From the NCBI GenBank assembly GCA_949752745.1, contig OX457027.1:78981214-79045213 (forward strand): 64,000 bases of DNA, read 5' to 3'. Both the position numbers and the translations under genes were made by a program. The notes under the pieces are model-generated. The model saw only the letters and a list, made by a program, of their open reading frames with translations. It did no database searches and was not told where the DNA came from. Every line of letters starts with the position of its first letter. Positions within the stretch are counted from its first letter, which is position 1. This document shows, in pieces, positions 46,861 through 54,046 of this stretch. The stretch is from Protula sp. h YS-2021. Taxonomy: Eukaryota > Annelida > Polychaeta > Sabellida > Serpulidae.

Positions 46861-47423
46861 CCTTCAGGAAACCGTCTTTGTTGACGTTGTTTCATTTCTG
46901 TTGTAATGTCGTCACGAGTGGTCTTTTTACTAAACATTGTTTTTGGAATATTAGCATCAACAATTTCCTGGATAAACGGATGCCAGCCATGCGGTGGTAT
47001 GACTCGTTCTTTTCTTCTTGTCGCCACCAATGCTTCTTTCATCAAATCAACCATGTTGGAATTTGCTATAATATCGCCCGTTTTCAACACAAGTTCATTC
47101 TTCTCTGACCATGTCGTACCATATTTCTTCAGTTCTGCTAAAAGTTGTGTTACTTTTCCATGATAGATAGGTTGAAAATGACTTAAAAATAACTTTTCTG
47201 GCTTTTCAGGTGGTGATGATGATGAGGGCTTTTGCTGCCTAGACTGACTTGTTCGTAAATGACGACCAAGAAGTTGAGATATTTCTATAGCCTTTTCACG
47301 TGTTCGTTTCCCACGTAAAAGTTTATTCACTTTCGTTTTGATTTCACCATCTTTACCCTTCTTTTCTAATAACAGTTTGTATTCATATTCAGGAATGAGG
47401 ACCATTTTCATCGTATGTTTCAT
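46845..47423 (-). CDS. Polinton late-block protein, unknown (192 aa)
   Basis: Starts MKHTMKMVLIPEYEYKLLL. Lysine-rich, with a helical N-terminus, a Ser/Pro/Gln linker (SSSSPPEKPEK) and a C-terminal part with PPHGWHPFIQEIVDANIP. It overlaps its upstream neighbour by 4 nt (ATGA). Similar IPE-Y starts occur in proteins at this place in other Polintons, but I cannot give a function. Confidence 0.65.
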   Translation of the reverse strand: MKHTMKMVLIPEYEYKLLLEKKGKDGEIKTKVNKLLRGKRTREKAIEISQLLGRHLRTSQSRQQKPSSSSPPEKPEKLFLSHFQPIYHGKVTQLLAELKKYGTTWSEKNELVLKTGDIIANSNMVDLMKEALVATRRKERVIPPHGWHPFIQEIVDANIPKTMFSKKTTRDDITTEMKQRQQRRFPEGWENF

Positions 47424-47746
47424 TTTAGCAGTAGTTTGGCTAACAAGGGCAATGCCAATCTAGCAATAACTCCAATGAATCCTCCTTTCTGATTAATCAA
47501 CTTCTTTTTTCGTCGAAGGGATATCTTCTTATCTGCTAGAGTACGTAGCGTATGACGTTCACGTTTAAATTCCTTAAACCGTTTTGAGCTTAAGGGTAAA
47601 TGTCCTTGCAATATATTCAAACAAATTTCAAACAAGCTTGTTAATTCCTCCTTTGTAGCTTGCTGTAGCAAGGATTTACGTCGTTTAGGCCCACTGCGTG
47701 CAAGCAAATGAAGAAACGGCTGGTTCGCTCGAATACGTTTAGACAT
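47420..47746 (-). CDS. Basic hydrophobic-tailed peptide, probable core/virion protein (108 aa)
   Basis: Predicted helical N-terminal part (EELTSLFEICLNIL), basic middle (KKISLRRKKKL) and a C-terminal GGFIGVIARLALPLLAKLLL segment. The basic plus Gly-Gly plus hydrophobic-helix plan resembles adenovirus core peptides. Overlaps the ATPase end by 8 nt. Confidence 0.62.
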   Translation of the reverse strand: MSKRIRANQPFLHLLARSGPKRRKSLLQQATKEELTSLFEICLNILQGHLPLSSKRFKEFKRERHTLRTLADKKISLRRKKKLINQKGGFIGVIARLALPLLAKLLLK

Positions 47747-48398
47747 CTTGACTGCGAATGGTTAAATGACTTGGTTCTTGTTCATACACTGCTTTATCAA
47801 TATATACATAATGTGTATCTTTTGGTAAAATGCCTGTACGAATACGTAGTTGATCATTTGTCTTTGGTTTTAAATCAATGAATAAATAACCATGAGGTTT
47901 GCTAGTAGCATCTTGATAGGCTTCTATGAGAAATTGAGATCTTCTAGGATACATTTGCCGCGCCAATGTACTAATTTGTTGACTGTCTCTCGGATTTTTA
48001 AACAGAATGATATAATGTGTATTCAAACTAATATTTCGCATCTCTTTCCCATGATGGAATAAATTATGCACAATAAAAATAATGCTTAGATTTTGATGAC
48101 TGCTGCCAACACTAAAGAGACGTGTCATACGCTCATCACTATGGCATTTCGTCATTAAGTCATCAATGATAAGTAAGTTTGGTTTCTTCGGGTTAAAACG
48201 CTCTTCAATGTCATCTGGAATGCCTTGGTAAAATTCCACGCCTTTCATTCCCTTGTACAAAGGCTGATCTGCTGCATAGAGCCATAAAATGCTTTTTGGA
48301 GAGGGTTGAATCAACTTTTGTTCTAGAATTTCCTTCACCAGAGACGTTTTGCCACTGCCTGTAGGTCCAGAGACCAAACATGTAAATGGATGCTTCAT
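47739..48398 (-). CDS. FtsK/HerA-type DNA packaging ATPase (219 aa)
   Basis: P-loop ATPase expected to pump DNA into capsids. Walker A is GPTGSGKTS (residues 11-19 from the chosen start), Walker B is LLIIDDLM (about 75-82); a late SRDSQQ-type sensor region and VYIDKAVY end follow. The start at 48398 is chosen because it overlaps the integrase stop as ATGA, matching its neighbours, and leaves the usual short lead before Walker A; an ATG at 48425 would add nine residues. Confidence 0.92.
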   Translation of the reverse strand: MKHPFTCLVSGPTGSGKTSLVKEILEQKLIQPSPKSILWLYAADQPLYKGMKGVEFYQGIPDDIEERFNPKKPNLLIIDDLMTKCHSDERMTRLFSVGSSHQNLSIIFIVHNLFHHGKEMRNISLNTHYIILFKNPRDSQQISTLARQMYPRRSQFLIEAYQDATSKPHGYLFIDLKPKTNDQLRIRTGILPKDTHYVYIDKAVYEQEPSHLTIRSQDV

Positions 48399-49503
48399 TG
48401 TTGAATGTCTGTTTCTTTCACCCAACTGTTAAACTTGTTTGGCCAACCTAACCACTTGACAAATAATTCTTTCACACCTCCTCCTCGTCTTTTACGTGTT
48501 TTCAAGACTTTTTCAATTCTATAAATAGATTCAATATCTTTGGTCACTTTCTGCAGTTCTTCTTCATAGAAATGACCATCAATATCTTCGTCTAAAAAGT
48601 CTTTCACACGATATAAATGTATTCCTTGCTTCTTACAACGATGTGTGACAATGAAGACTTCTTGCGTCCATTTGATGTGATAATCCCGTTGAAACACATA
48701 TTTAATGTGAGAAATGCGAACATGATCACCAATGTTAAATTTGTACTTCTTCTTCTTCTTCTTAGGTTTCAATTTCAGTTTGTCGACATACATATACTTC
48801 CACACTTTTGATTCGTTGTCTTTACGAATCTCGGCTGGAGCATATTTATTAGGAAGAGAACCATGAGGTCTATGGTTGTAATTGTACACCAAGTCTGGAA
48901 GAATGTCTAAATAACGGTAAGTTTGATTATGTAGAAAATACCGATACATCATTCCCTTTAGAGTACGAATGACTCTTTCAGCAAAGTTGGCTTTGGTTTC
49001 ATTCTTTGTGGTATAAGCATGAATGCCTTCTTTCTTCAAAAATGCTTTTACCCATCTGTTTTTAAATTCTGTTCCTTTATCAGACCTTAGAGTTCGCGGT
49101 CTTCGTCGTGTGTCATGAAAAATCTTTTGGAAAGCTTGTATGACGCTGGTATGTGATTTATTAGGTATTGGCTGTACCCAGACATATTTGGAAAACACAT
49201 CAATGACAATGAGTAAAAGCGTATGTCATCATTATAGGGAGCTATGTTTCCCATATCAGCCAAATCAATATCCCACATGTCATCAATACCACGTGTAATG
49301 ACACGTTGTCTTTTGAACCTGTATTTGACAGGTTGGAGTAAACTAAAAGCATCTTGATCCTGCAACCATTTCTTCACTTGTGACTGTGTGACTGGTTGAT
49401 TATGTTTTCGTAAGATGTGATACAGTTTGTAAGGACCAGCAAATGCTCCAGGCTGTCCAGGTTTGAAGTAAATATTGGTCAAGTAGTCTTTCCACGTCGA
49501 CAT
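48395..49503 (-). pseudogene. Retroviral-type integrase with chromodomain, single frameshift
   Basis: DDE-family integrase that inserts Polinton DNA. The first catalytic Asp is in MWDIDLADMG, the second in RSDKGTEF, and the Glu in NFAERVIRTLKG. A C-terminal chromodomain (IYRIEKVLKTRKRRGG, LFVKWLGWP, NSWVKE) may guide target choice. The start at 49503 (MSTWKDYLTN) follows a TATA box by 51 nt. The first part is in one frame and everything after the first catalytic Asp is in another; the change lies by a short homopolymer near 49215-49218. The break could be a true mutation, an assembly error or programmed shifting. Confidence 0.9.
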
Positions 49504-49543
49504 GGTCACACCGAATGAAAACCACCTTCTCAACAGAACAGCT

Positions 49544-49554
49544 TTTATTTTATA
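49544..49554 (-). promoter_or_regulatory. Overlapping TATA box and AATAAA signal before the integrase
   Basis: Read on the minus strand, TATAAAATAAAAG contains both TATAAAAT, 51 nt before the integrase ATG, and AATAAA, 61 nt after the stop of the gene at 49610. One short site could end one transcript and start the next. Confidence 0.6.
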
Positions 49555-49609
49555 ACTCAACCAACATCACTTAACTAACATGCATTTATAACTTAACTAA
49601 CAAGTTTTT

Positions 49610-49942
49610 TTACAAATCAAGTATAGATACAATGGTATGAATAACTGGAGACCATTGGTCTTCAATGAACACTAACCAATGACTGAGTTCATCCAATGTA
49701 ATAGCATCTACACCATATTTCTCACAACGTTGATTTGCATTCTCTAACACTTTATCTAAATGCATGTAATATTTAGCTTCATTCCAATATGTATAAACAG
49801 ATGCAAAATGACAAGTATGTTCTTGACACTCTTCATGTTGACAAGCAGGACAGACTAAATATGCAAACTTTTTTACAGCGGATAACATTTCTTCACAATA
49901 AGCTTTTTGCACAATATATTGTCTCAGTGTCATGTCCGCCAT
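49610..49942 (-). CDS. Zinc-binding small protein, unknown (110 aa)
   Basis: First ATG at 49942 (MADMTLRQYIVQK). A Cys/His cluster CPACQHEECQEHTCHF near residues 32-47 likely binds zinc; the rest is helical with aromatic residues. No family recognised. It belongs to the accessory zone and has no clear TATA box. Confidence 0.6.
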   Translation of the reverse strand: MADMTLRQYIVQKAYCEEMLSAVKKFAYLVCPACQHEECQEHTCHFASVYTYWNEAKYYMHLDKVLENANQRCEKYGVDAITLDELSHWLVFIEDQWSPVIHTIVSILDL

Positions 49943-50043
49943 TGTGCAGTCTTGAATCAATGCAACACAAGTTAAACATACTTCAAATTTACATGTTCAC
50001 ACGTCTGCACACCATGACGGTTGGCAAGCAAATGAAAAAGTCT

Positions 50044-50481
50044 CTAACCCTCACACAACAGTTCTAACAACTTTCCCATGATATTCTGACCAGGATATCT
50101 AGATGACACTTGTTTCACACCAGCTCCCCACCAATGATCATACGTTGCTTCAACTAAAGTTTTGTCTTTACATTCTTTCAACTTGTTGCGAAACAATACA
50201 CACTGATCCAGTTTGACTTGTAAAACATCTTGCATTTTGCTTCTCTTCACTGTATGCCATAAAGGACATGGCTTTATCACTTTAGCAATACGTTTTGCTT
50301 CATATCCATTTCTACATGAAGCAATGGCTGAAGCAATATCTTGACGGTGATGAAACACTGCTTTCTCATATTGATACAACGCTTCACTTGAGTTGAACAC
50401 ATGTCCATACTTTTCAAGTCGTGTTGGAAACATATTTGAAAGAACGTCCTTATGACCGCTGAATAGTACAAGATTCTTCAT
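50044..50481 (-). CDS. NADAR / YbiA-like (DUF1768) protein, 145 aa
   Basis: The family signatures appear in order: VLSNMFP (13-19), SSEALYQYEKA (31-41, with the conserved Glu33), PLWHTVKRSKM (73-83), a Lys at 90, LVEAT (109-113), WWGAG (117-121) and GQNIMGKLLELL (131-142). Length equals the usual single domain. NADAR proteins hydrolyse N-glycosidic bonds in ADP-ribose-linked or riboflavin-pathway metabolites, and some remove ADP-ribose from guanine in DNA. In a mobile virus-like element it could reverse host DNA ADP-ribosylation or adjust NAD metabolism; both are inference. Confidence 0.88.
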   Translation of the reverse strand: MKNLVLFSGHKDVLSNMFPTRLEKYGHVFNSSEALYQYEKAVFHHRQDIASAIASCRNGYEAKRIAKVIKPCPLWHTVKRSKMQDVLQVKLDQCVLFRNKLKECKDKTLVEATYDHWWGAGVKQVSSRYPGQNIMGKLLELLCEG

Positions 50482-50496
50482 GTTGACTTTGCTTCT

Positions 50497-50628
50497 TTAT
50501 TCTGACATGTCGGTTTCTTCCTGTAATAAAATATCTTTTAATATATTTGCTGCCTCTTCTATCATATTCTTTCTTTGTTTACGTTGAAACCACTCACATA
50601 AAACTAAATTTGCTAGTAAGAAAAACAT
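50497..50628 (-). CDS. Candidate 43-residue microprotein, or 3' exon of the next gene
   Basis: ATG at 50628, 63 nt after a TATAAAAA box (50684-50691), the same spacing as other genes here. It starts with a hydrophobic segment (MFFLLANLVLCEW), then a basic turn and an acidic helix ending ETDMSE. Alternatively the CAG/GTAAGT at 50697 splices to an acceptor at 50521, making the last eight codons (EETDMSE, stop) the tail of the gene at 50698-51006. Both readings fit the sequence. Confidence 0.45.
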   Translation of the reverse strand: MFFLLANLVLCEWFQRKQRKNMIEEAANILKDILLQEETDMSE

Positions 50629-50673
50629 TGTTATGTCTTTGAGAAACAATTCACTATGTTGTCATAAACATGT

Positions 50674-51006
50674 TTAAAAAAGGTTTTTATAACTTACCTG
50701 ATAAAGCTGCTCGGTTTCCTCTTCTTCTTTACAACAATCTCTCAAATGATCAACCACGGTGAAATATACTTCCACATCAGTGCGAGCAGAATAAAGTGCA
50801 GCATCAAAGTCAAAGTCAGGATCTTCTTCTATTCCAGTTTTATGACATTCTCCAAGAAATCTTGAATGCAGTTCAATCACATCAAGACTATGATGTACAA
50901 CATCCCAAAAAGCATCCAAATGATAAAGTTGATAGTCTGGAGTGCCACAGCAAGCAAGTTTAGCAATCATCAAGTCAATATAAGCATTTTTAAAACATGC
51001 GTCCAT
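50674..51006 (-). CDS. Helical Polinton accessory protein A (110 aa)
   Basis: Starts MDACFKNAYIDLMIAKL and has a Glu-rich end. Its opening and spacing resemble the protein at 51759-52157 (MDDVFKVNYADYVFSKL), and both have LHxH/LxECxxxxL...DxDxA in the middle, so they look like paralogues. A perfect donor consensus (CAG/GTAAGT at 50698/50697) sits 20 codons-lengths before no other domain: splicing there would swap VSYKNLF for EETDMSE. Unknown function. Confidence 0.6.
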   Translation of the reverse strand: MDACFKNAYIDLMIAKLACCGTPDYQLYHLDAFWDVVHHSLDVIELHSRFLGECHKTGIEEDPDFDFDAALYSARTDVEVYFTVVDHLRDCCKEEEETEQLYQVSYKNLF

Positions 51007-51030
51007 CTTGTTTCAGTGTCTTGTGGGCTT

Positions 51031-51678
51031 TTACTTTGCTTCACTGACTTTAAGTACTCCACACTTGTCGCAGAAGTTGCTTGGTTCACACAACTTGCAA
51101 TTATACTTGTGGCAGTGGCAATGATAATCCTCCACATATCCACAAGCACCGCAATAGTCACAGGTAAGTCCAAGTTGATTTTGTACGTTCATGTTCTCCA
51201 ACTGAACTTCAGCCAGCCTTTTCTTGGATAGCTTTGACAACTTCATCCGACCATCCTTTTGCAGCTTGATGATCGTTTTCTTGTCATGACATTCCTCACA
51301 TGGTGATAGGGCTGAGTTGATGTTGTCCATCTCCTGAAGCAGTGTCTCCCATTCACCATCATTCATGTTGATGTGATGTGTGTATTCTTTCCCTTCAAAC
51401 CGTGACGTGCGCACAAAACTCACATAGCGCATATCCAAGTATGAAATGACTTCAAGCCACTTCGTTTGCGTTAAGTACAGTTTGAAGCCAATGTCGCGTA
51501 AATTTTTCAAGCTTTGACATACAATCTTCCACAAAGATGGTGAATAAGCACACCATCTCTCTCCACGTGTGATGCGTAGAAATGGCCCATATTCTCCATG
51601 CTCCACAGTAATGGTTAAGTTAGCACTAATTTTAAAGCTGCTGCTGCGCTGCGTTGCGTTGCTTGTCTTGTTCTCCAT
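51031..51678 (-). CDS. PC4-fold-like plus zinc-ribbon protein (215 aa)
   Basis: Start at 51678 (MENKTSNATQ) because the open upstream stretch runs into the TATA box at 51756-51763. The N-terminal 110 residues carry two copies of the strand-rich pattern (LTITVEHGEYGPFLRIT..., then YVSFVRTSRF...HINMNDGEWETLLQEMDNI) also seen at 42.2-43.3 kb. The C-terminus is Cys-rich (CEECHDKK, CDYCGACGY, CKLCEPSNFCDKCG), probably two zinc-binding units. It may bind nucleic acid; the exact role is unknown. Confidence 0.62.
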   Translation of the reverse strand: MENKTSNATQRSSSFKISANLTITVEHGEYGPFLRITRGERWCAYSPSLWKIVCQSLKNLRDIGFKLYLTQTKWLEVISYLDMRYVSFVRTSRFEGKEYTHHINMNDGEWETLLQEMDNINSALSPCEECHDKKTIIKLQKDGRMKLSKLSKKRLAEVQLENMNVQNQLGLTCDYCGACGYVEDYHCHCHKYNCKLCEPSNFCDKCGVLKVSEAK

Positions 51679-51755
51679 GGCTGCTACAATGTACTGATGA
51701 TCCACTCCCTCCAACTGTCTGCTGAGAAATGACTTCACTCTGCTGAGTTCACTCC

Positions 51756-51763
51756 CTTTTATA
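51756..51763 (-). promoter_or_regulatory. TATA box of the PC4-like/zinc-ribbon gene
   Basis: TATAAAAGGGAGTGAA on the minus strand, 85 nt before the ATG. It lies within the last codons of the upstream gene and shares its AGTGAA extension with the polymerase promoter. Confidence 0.65.
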
Positions 51764-52157
51764 CCCAACTATCTGCTAAGTCAGCAAAGAACTTGCAAAG
51801 TTTTGAATTCACTTCAACTCGTCCATGGTTGAATCGGACAAGCTCTGATACATTCGTCTTCAATGGAACATCATCATCATAATGTAAAATGATTCTTGCA
51901 GCCACATCTAACATGAGCTCAACTGCCCAAATTGTATTCACGTTGATAAATGCTAAATCAATGTCATAAGTTAACGGTAAATGTAGATCTTCACATTCAC
52001 GTAGAAACGAGCGGATGAAACGATCTCTTGGAATGGTCTTTCCAACAGCTTCCCAATGCTGATGTAAGTTCTTCACTTGCAGCATCCAATCCGATTCAAA
52101 AGCAGGAAGCTTTGAAAACACATAGTCAGCATAATTCACTTTGAAGACGTCATCCAT
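51759..52157 (-). CDS. Helical Polinton accessory protein B (132 aa)
   Basis: A TATA box at 52212-52219 would place transcription start near 52189, so the ATG at 52157 (MDDVFKVNYADYVFSKL) is preferred over 52193. Predominantly helical, with FLRECEDLHLPLTYDIDLAF in the middle. Related by eye to accessory protein A. Function unknown; its 3' end overlaps the next gene's TATA box. Confidence 0.6.
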   Translation of the reverse strand: MDDVFKVNYADYVFSKLPAFESDWMLQVKNLHQHWEAVGKTIPRDRFIRSFLRECEDLHLPLTYDIDLAFINVNTIWAVELMLDVAARIILHYDDDVPLKTNVSELVRFNHGRVEVNSKLCKFFADLADSWV

Positions 52158-52211
52158 GGTCTCTACACATCGATGAAGAAGCAATGTTGACATTGTAGAT
52201 GGTTTTACCTC

Positions 52212-52219
52212 CTTTTATA
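52212..52219 (-). promoter_or_regulatory. TATA box of accessory protein B
   Basis: GTATAAAAGGAGG on the minus strand, 62 nt before the preferred ATG and just after the stop of the CARD-like gene. Confidence 0.65.
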
Positions 52220-52225
52220 CAGATG

Positions 52226-53371
52226 TTACATGTAGGTTTTCATGAGATGTTTGTAAAATCGCGGAGTCATGTCATTGAAACCGTCGAGAAAGGTTGTTGG
52301 TAAACCGTTTGTTAGCGATTGTACCATGACAATCACTAAAAAGTCTCCTGGGGTCTGATGTCCTAGTATCCATTGAAACAGCATTGACATAGTGAAATGT
52401 CCTTTTTCATAGAGGTAAGCCATCATATCATACACATGAATGCGTTCTTCAAGGTATTTGAAACCATGCAACATGACCTTTGCACATTTGAATTCACGAT
52501 CCTCATCCAGAGACTTTGGCGCCGGTAGAGATAAAGTCTTAAAAAGTTCCTCATGAAGACTTTTAATAAGTTGAATGAAACGTTGAGTCATAGCTTCGGA
52601 GAACTTTGGCTCTGACGCCGGAACATGTTCTGTGTTTCCTTCTAACATGTAGATGAGTTGAATGACGGTATTCACTTCTTCCGTTAGATACATGTACGTG
52701 TGGTTGTTGAAAAAGCCTTCTTCACATAAACACCATAAAATGTTACAATCAATCAGAGGAAGTACTGCTCGAAAGTTCCGTTTCAACATTATAACATCTT
52801 CCTCAGTAACAGGTATGGTCTTACTCGATTCAATTTTAGATTTCAGCTGTTTGTCTTCTCCGTCATCGCTTGACATGTCCACTTCTGAATCCTCATTATC
52901 GCTTGACATGTCCAATTCTGAATCCTCATCATCATCACTCACTTCGTTTTCCTCATAATGTGCTAGATGCGCTTTTAACTTTGCACTTAGTTGTGAGTTG
53001 TCACCATTGATAAGTCTATTCGCAACCCAGAACGGGTAGTCAGACCCCTCAGGATCTGGCATTTCTTGCTGCACTGCAGCGACATCTGATGGTGCATTTA
53101 ATGCTTCCTCCTGAGGCATTGCTTGTTGCACTGTAGCGACATCTGATGGTGCATTTAACGCTTCATCCTGAGGCATTGCTTGTTGCACTGTAGCGACATC
53201 TGATGGTGCATTTAACGCTTCCTCCTGAGGCATTGCTTGTTGCACTGTAGCGACATCTGGCAGAACAACTAACGCTTCCTTCAAAGCTGTTTCAGCGTCT
53301 TCAAAGAACGCATCTATCTCTTCCAACGATAATAACGTATCATCAAAAGTAACTGTTTCAAAGTCATCCAT
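52226..53371 (-). CDS. Repeat-bearing protein with two CARD-like segments (381 aa)
   Basis: Residues 1-36 are acidic. Then come four 19-residue units (VATVQQAMPQEEALNAPSD), exactly 57 bp apart, and an acidic Ser/Asp stretch (SELDMSSDNEDSEVDMSSDD). Two helical parts follow: LKRNFRAVLPLIDCNILWCL...TVIQLIYML and LEERIHVYDMMAYLYEKGHF...DFLVIVMVQSL. Both follow the six-helix death-fold pattern of CARD domains (x-h-x-x-L-x-x-x-G-x-[FL]-[ST]...T-x-x-[DN]...hh-x-x-L). If so, it may interfere with host inflammasome- or apoptosome-like signalling. The CARD call is by pattern only. It is the outermost gene of the right arm, under the promoter mirrored from the left end. Confidence 0.6.
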   Translation of the reverse strand: MDDFETVTFDDTLLSLEEIDAFFEDAETALKEALVVLPDVATVQQAMPQEEALNAPSDVATVQQAMPQDEALNAPSDVATVQQAMPQEEALNAPSDVAAVQQEMPDPEGSDYPFWVANRLINGDNSQLSAKLKAHLAHYEENEVSDDDEDSELDMSSDNEDSEVDMSSDDGEDKQLKSKIESSKTIPVTEEDVIMLKRNFRAVLPLIDCNILWCLCEEGFFNNHTYMYLTEEVNTVIQLIYMLEGNTEHVPASEPKFSEAMTQRFIQLIKSLHEELFKTLSLPAPKSLDEDREFKCAKVMLHGFKYLEERIHVYDMMAYLYEKGHFTMSMLFQWILGHQTPGDFLVIVMVQSLTNGLPTTFLDGFNDMTPRFYKHLMKTYM

Positions 53372-53475
53372 GTCTATGTTGATAGCTGGTGTGTCTGACG
53401 ATGCCTAAGCCTCGAGACACTACACTTATATACGATTTTATCATGCTGAATCAACGATTTCATCATGCTGATTCA
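53372..53475 (-). promoter_or_regulatory. Right terminal promoter of the Polinton
   Basis: On the minus strand it reads ATTCAGCATGATAAAATC, then TATATAAG (53425-53432), then GTGTCTCGAGGCTTAG, the same order as 37290-37363. The TATA box lies 61 nt before the ATG at 53371. A partial second copy of AATCAGCATGATGAAATC precedes it. Confidence 0.75.
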
Positions 53476-53502
53476 GCACAATTTTTTTTTTAGTTTGTTC
53501 TC

Positions 53503-53640
53503 CTGGGGGGGGGGGGGTCGGTACATAGTCTGTCCTGGGGGGGGGGGGTCGGTACATAGTCTGTCCTAGGGGGGGGGGGTCGGTACATAGTCTGTCCTAG
53601 GGGGGGGGTACATAGTCTGTCCTGGGGGGGGGGGTCGGTC
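53503..53640 (-). repeat. Right subterminal G-run repeats
   Basis: About four units of GGTCGGTACATAGTCTGTCC with runs of 8-13 G, the inverse counterpart of 37049-37274. They extend the homology between the element ends beyond the 347-bp perfect repeats. Confidence 0.9.
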
Positions 53641-54023
53641 GACCCAAAAAATGAAAAATGTTCAGAATCGTCTGAAACGGATAAATATGCAAAAATCACA
53701 ATTTCGAGGGGGGGGGGTCGAAAAAATGAAAAATGTTCAGAATCGTCTGAAACGGATAAATATGCAAAAATCACAATTTCGAGGGGGGGGGGGGGGGTCG
53801 AAAAAATGAAAAATGTTCAGAATCGTCTGAAACGGATAAATATGCAAAAATCACAATTTCGAGGGGGGGGGGTCGAAAAAATGAAAAATGTTCAGAATCG
53901 TCTGAAACGGATAAATATGCAAAAATCACAATTTCGAGGGGGGGGGGGTCGAAAAAATGAAAAATGTTCAGAATCGTCTGAAACGGATAAATATGCAAAA
54001 ATCACAATTTCGAGGGGGGGGGG
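53641..54023. repeat. Five ~75-bp iterons, right end only
   Basis: Each unit carries ATGAAAAATGTTCAGAATCG, TCTGAAACGGATAAATATGC and a G run. The core TTCAGAATCGTCTGAA is a 6-bp-arm palindrome. No counterpart is present at the left end, so these are not part of the ancestral inverted repeat. Translations of this block are artefacts. Confidence 0.9.
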
Positions 54024-54046
54024 GAGGTCTGTTGCCATGGTTACAC

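Noticed and set aside
51679..51768. N-terminal extension of the zinc-ribbon gene to 51768
   Set aside because: The extension crosses its own TATA box; the ATG at 51678 fits the promoter.
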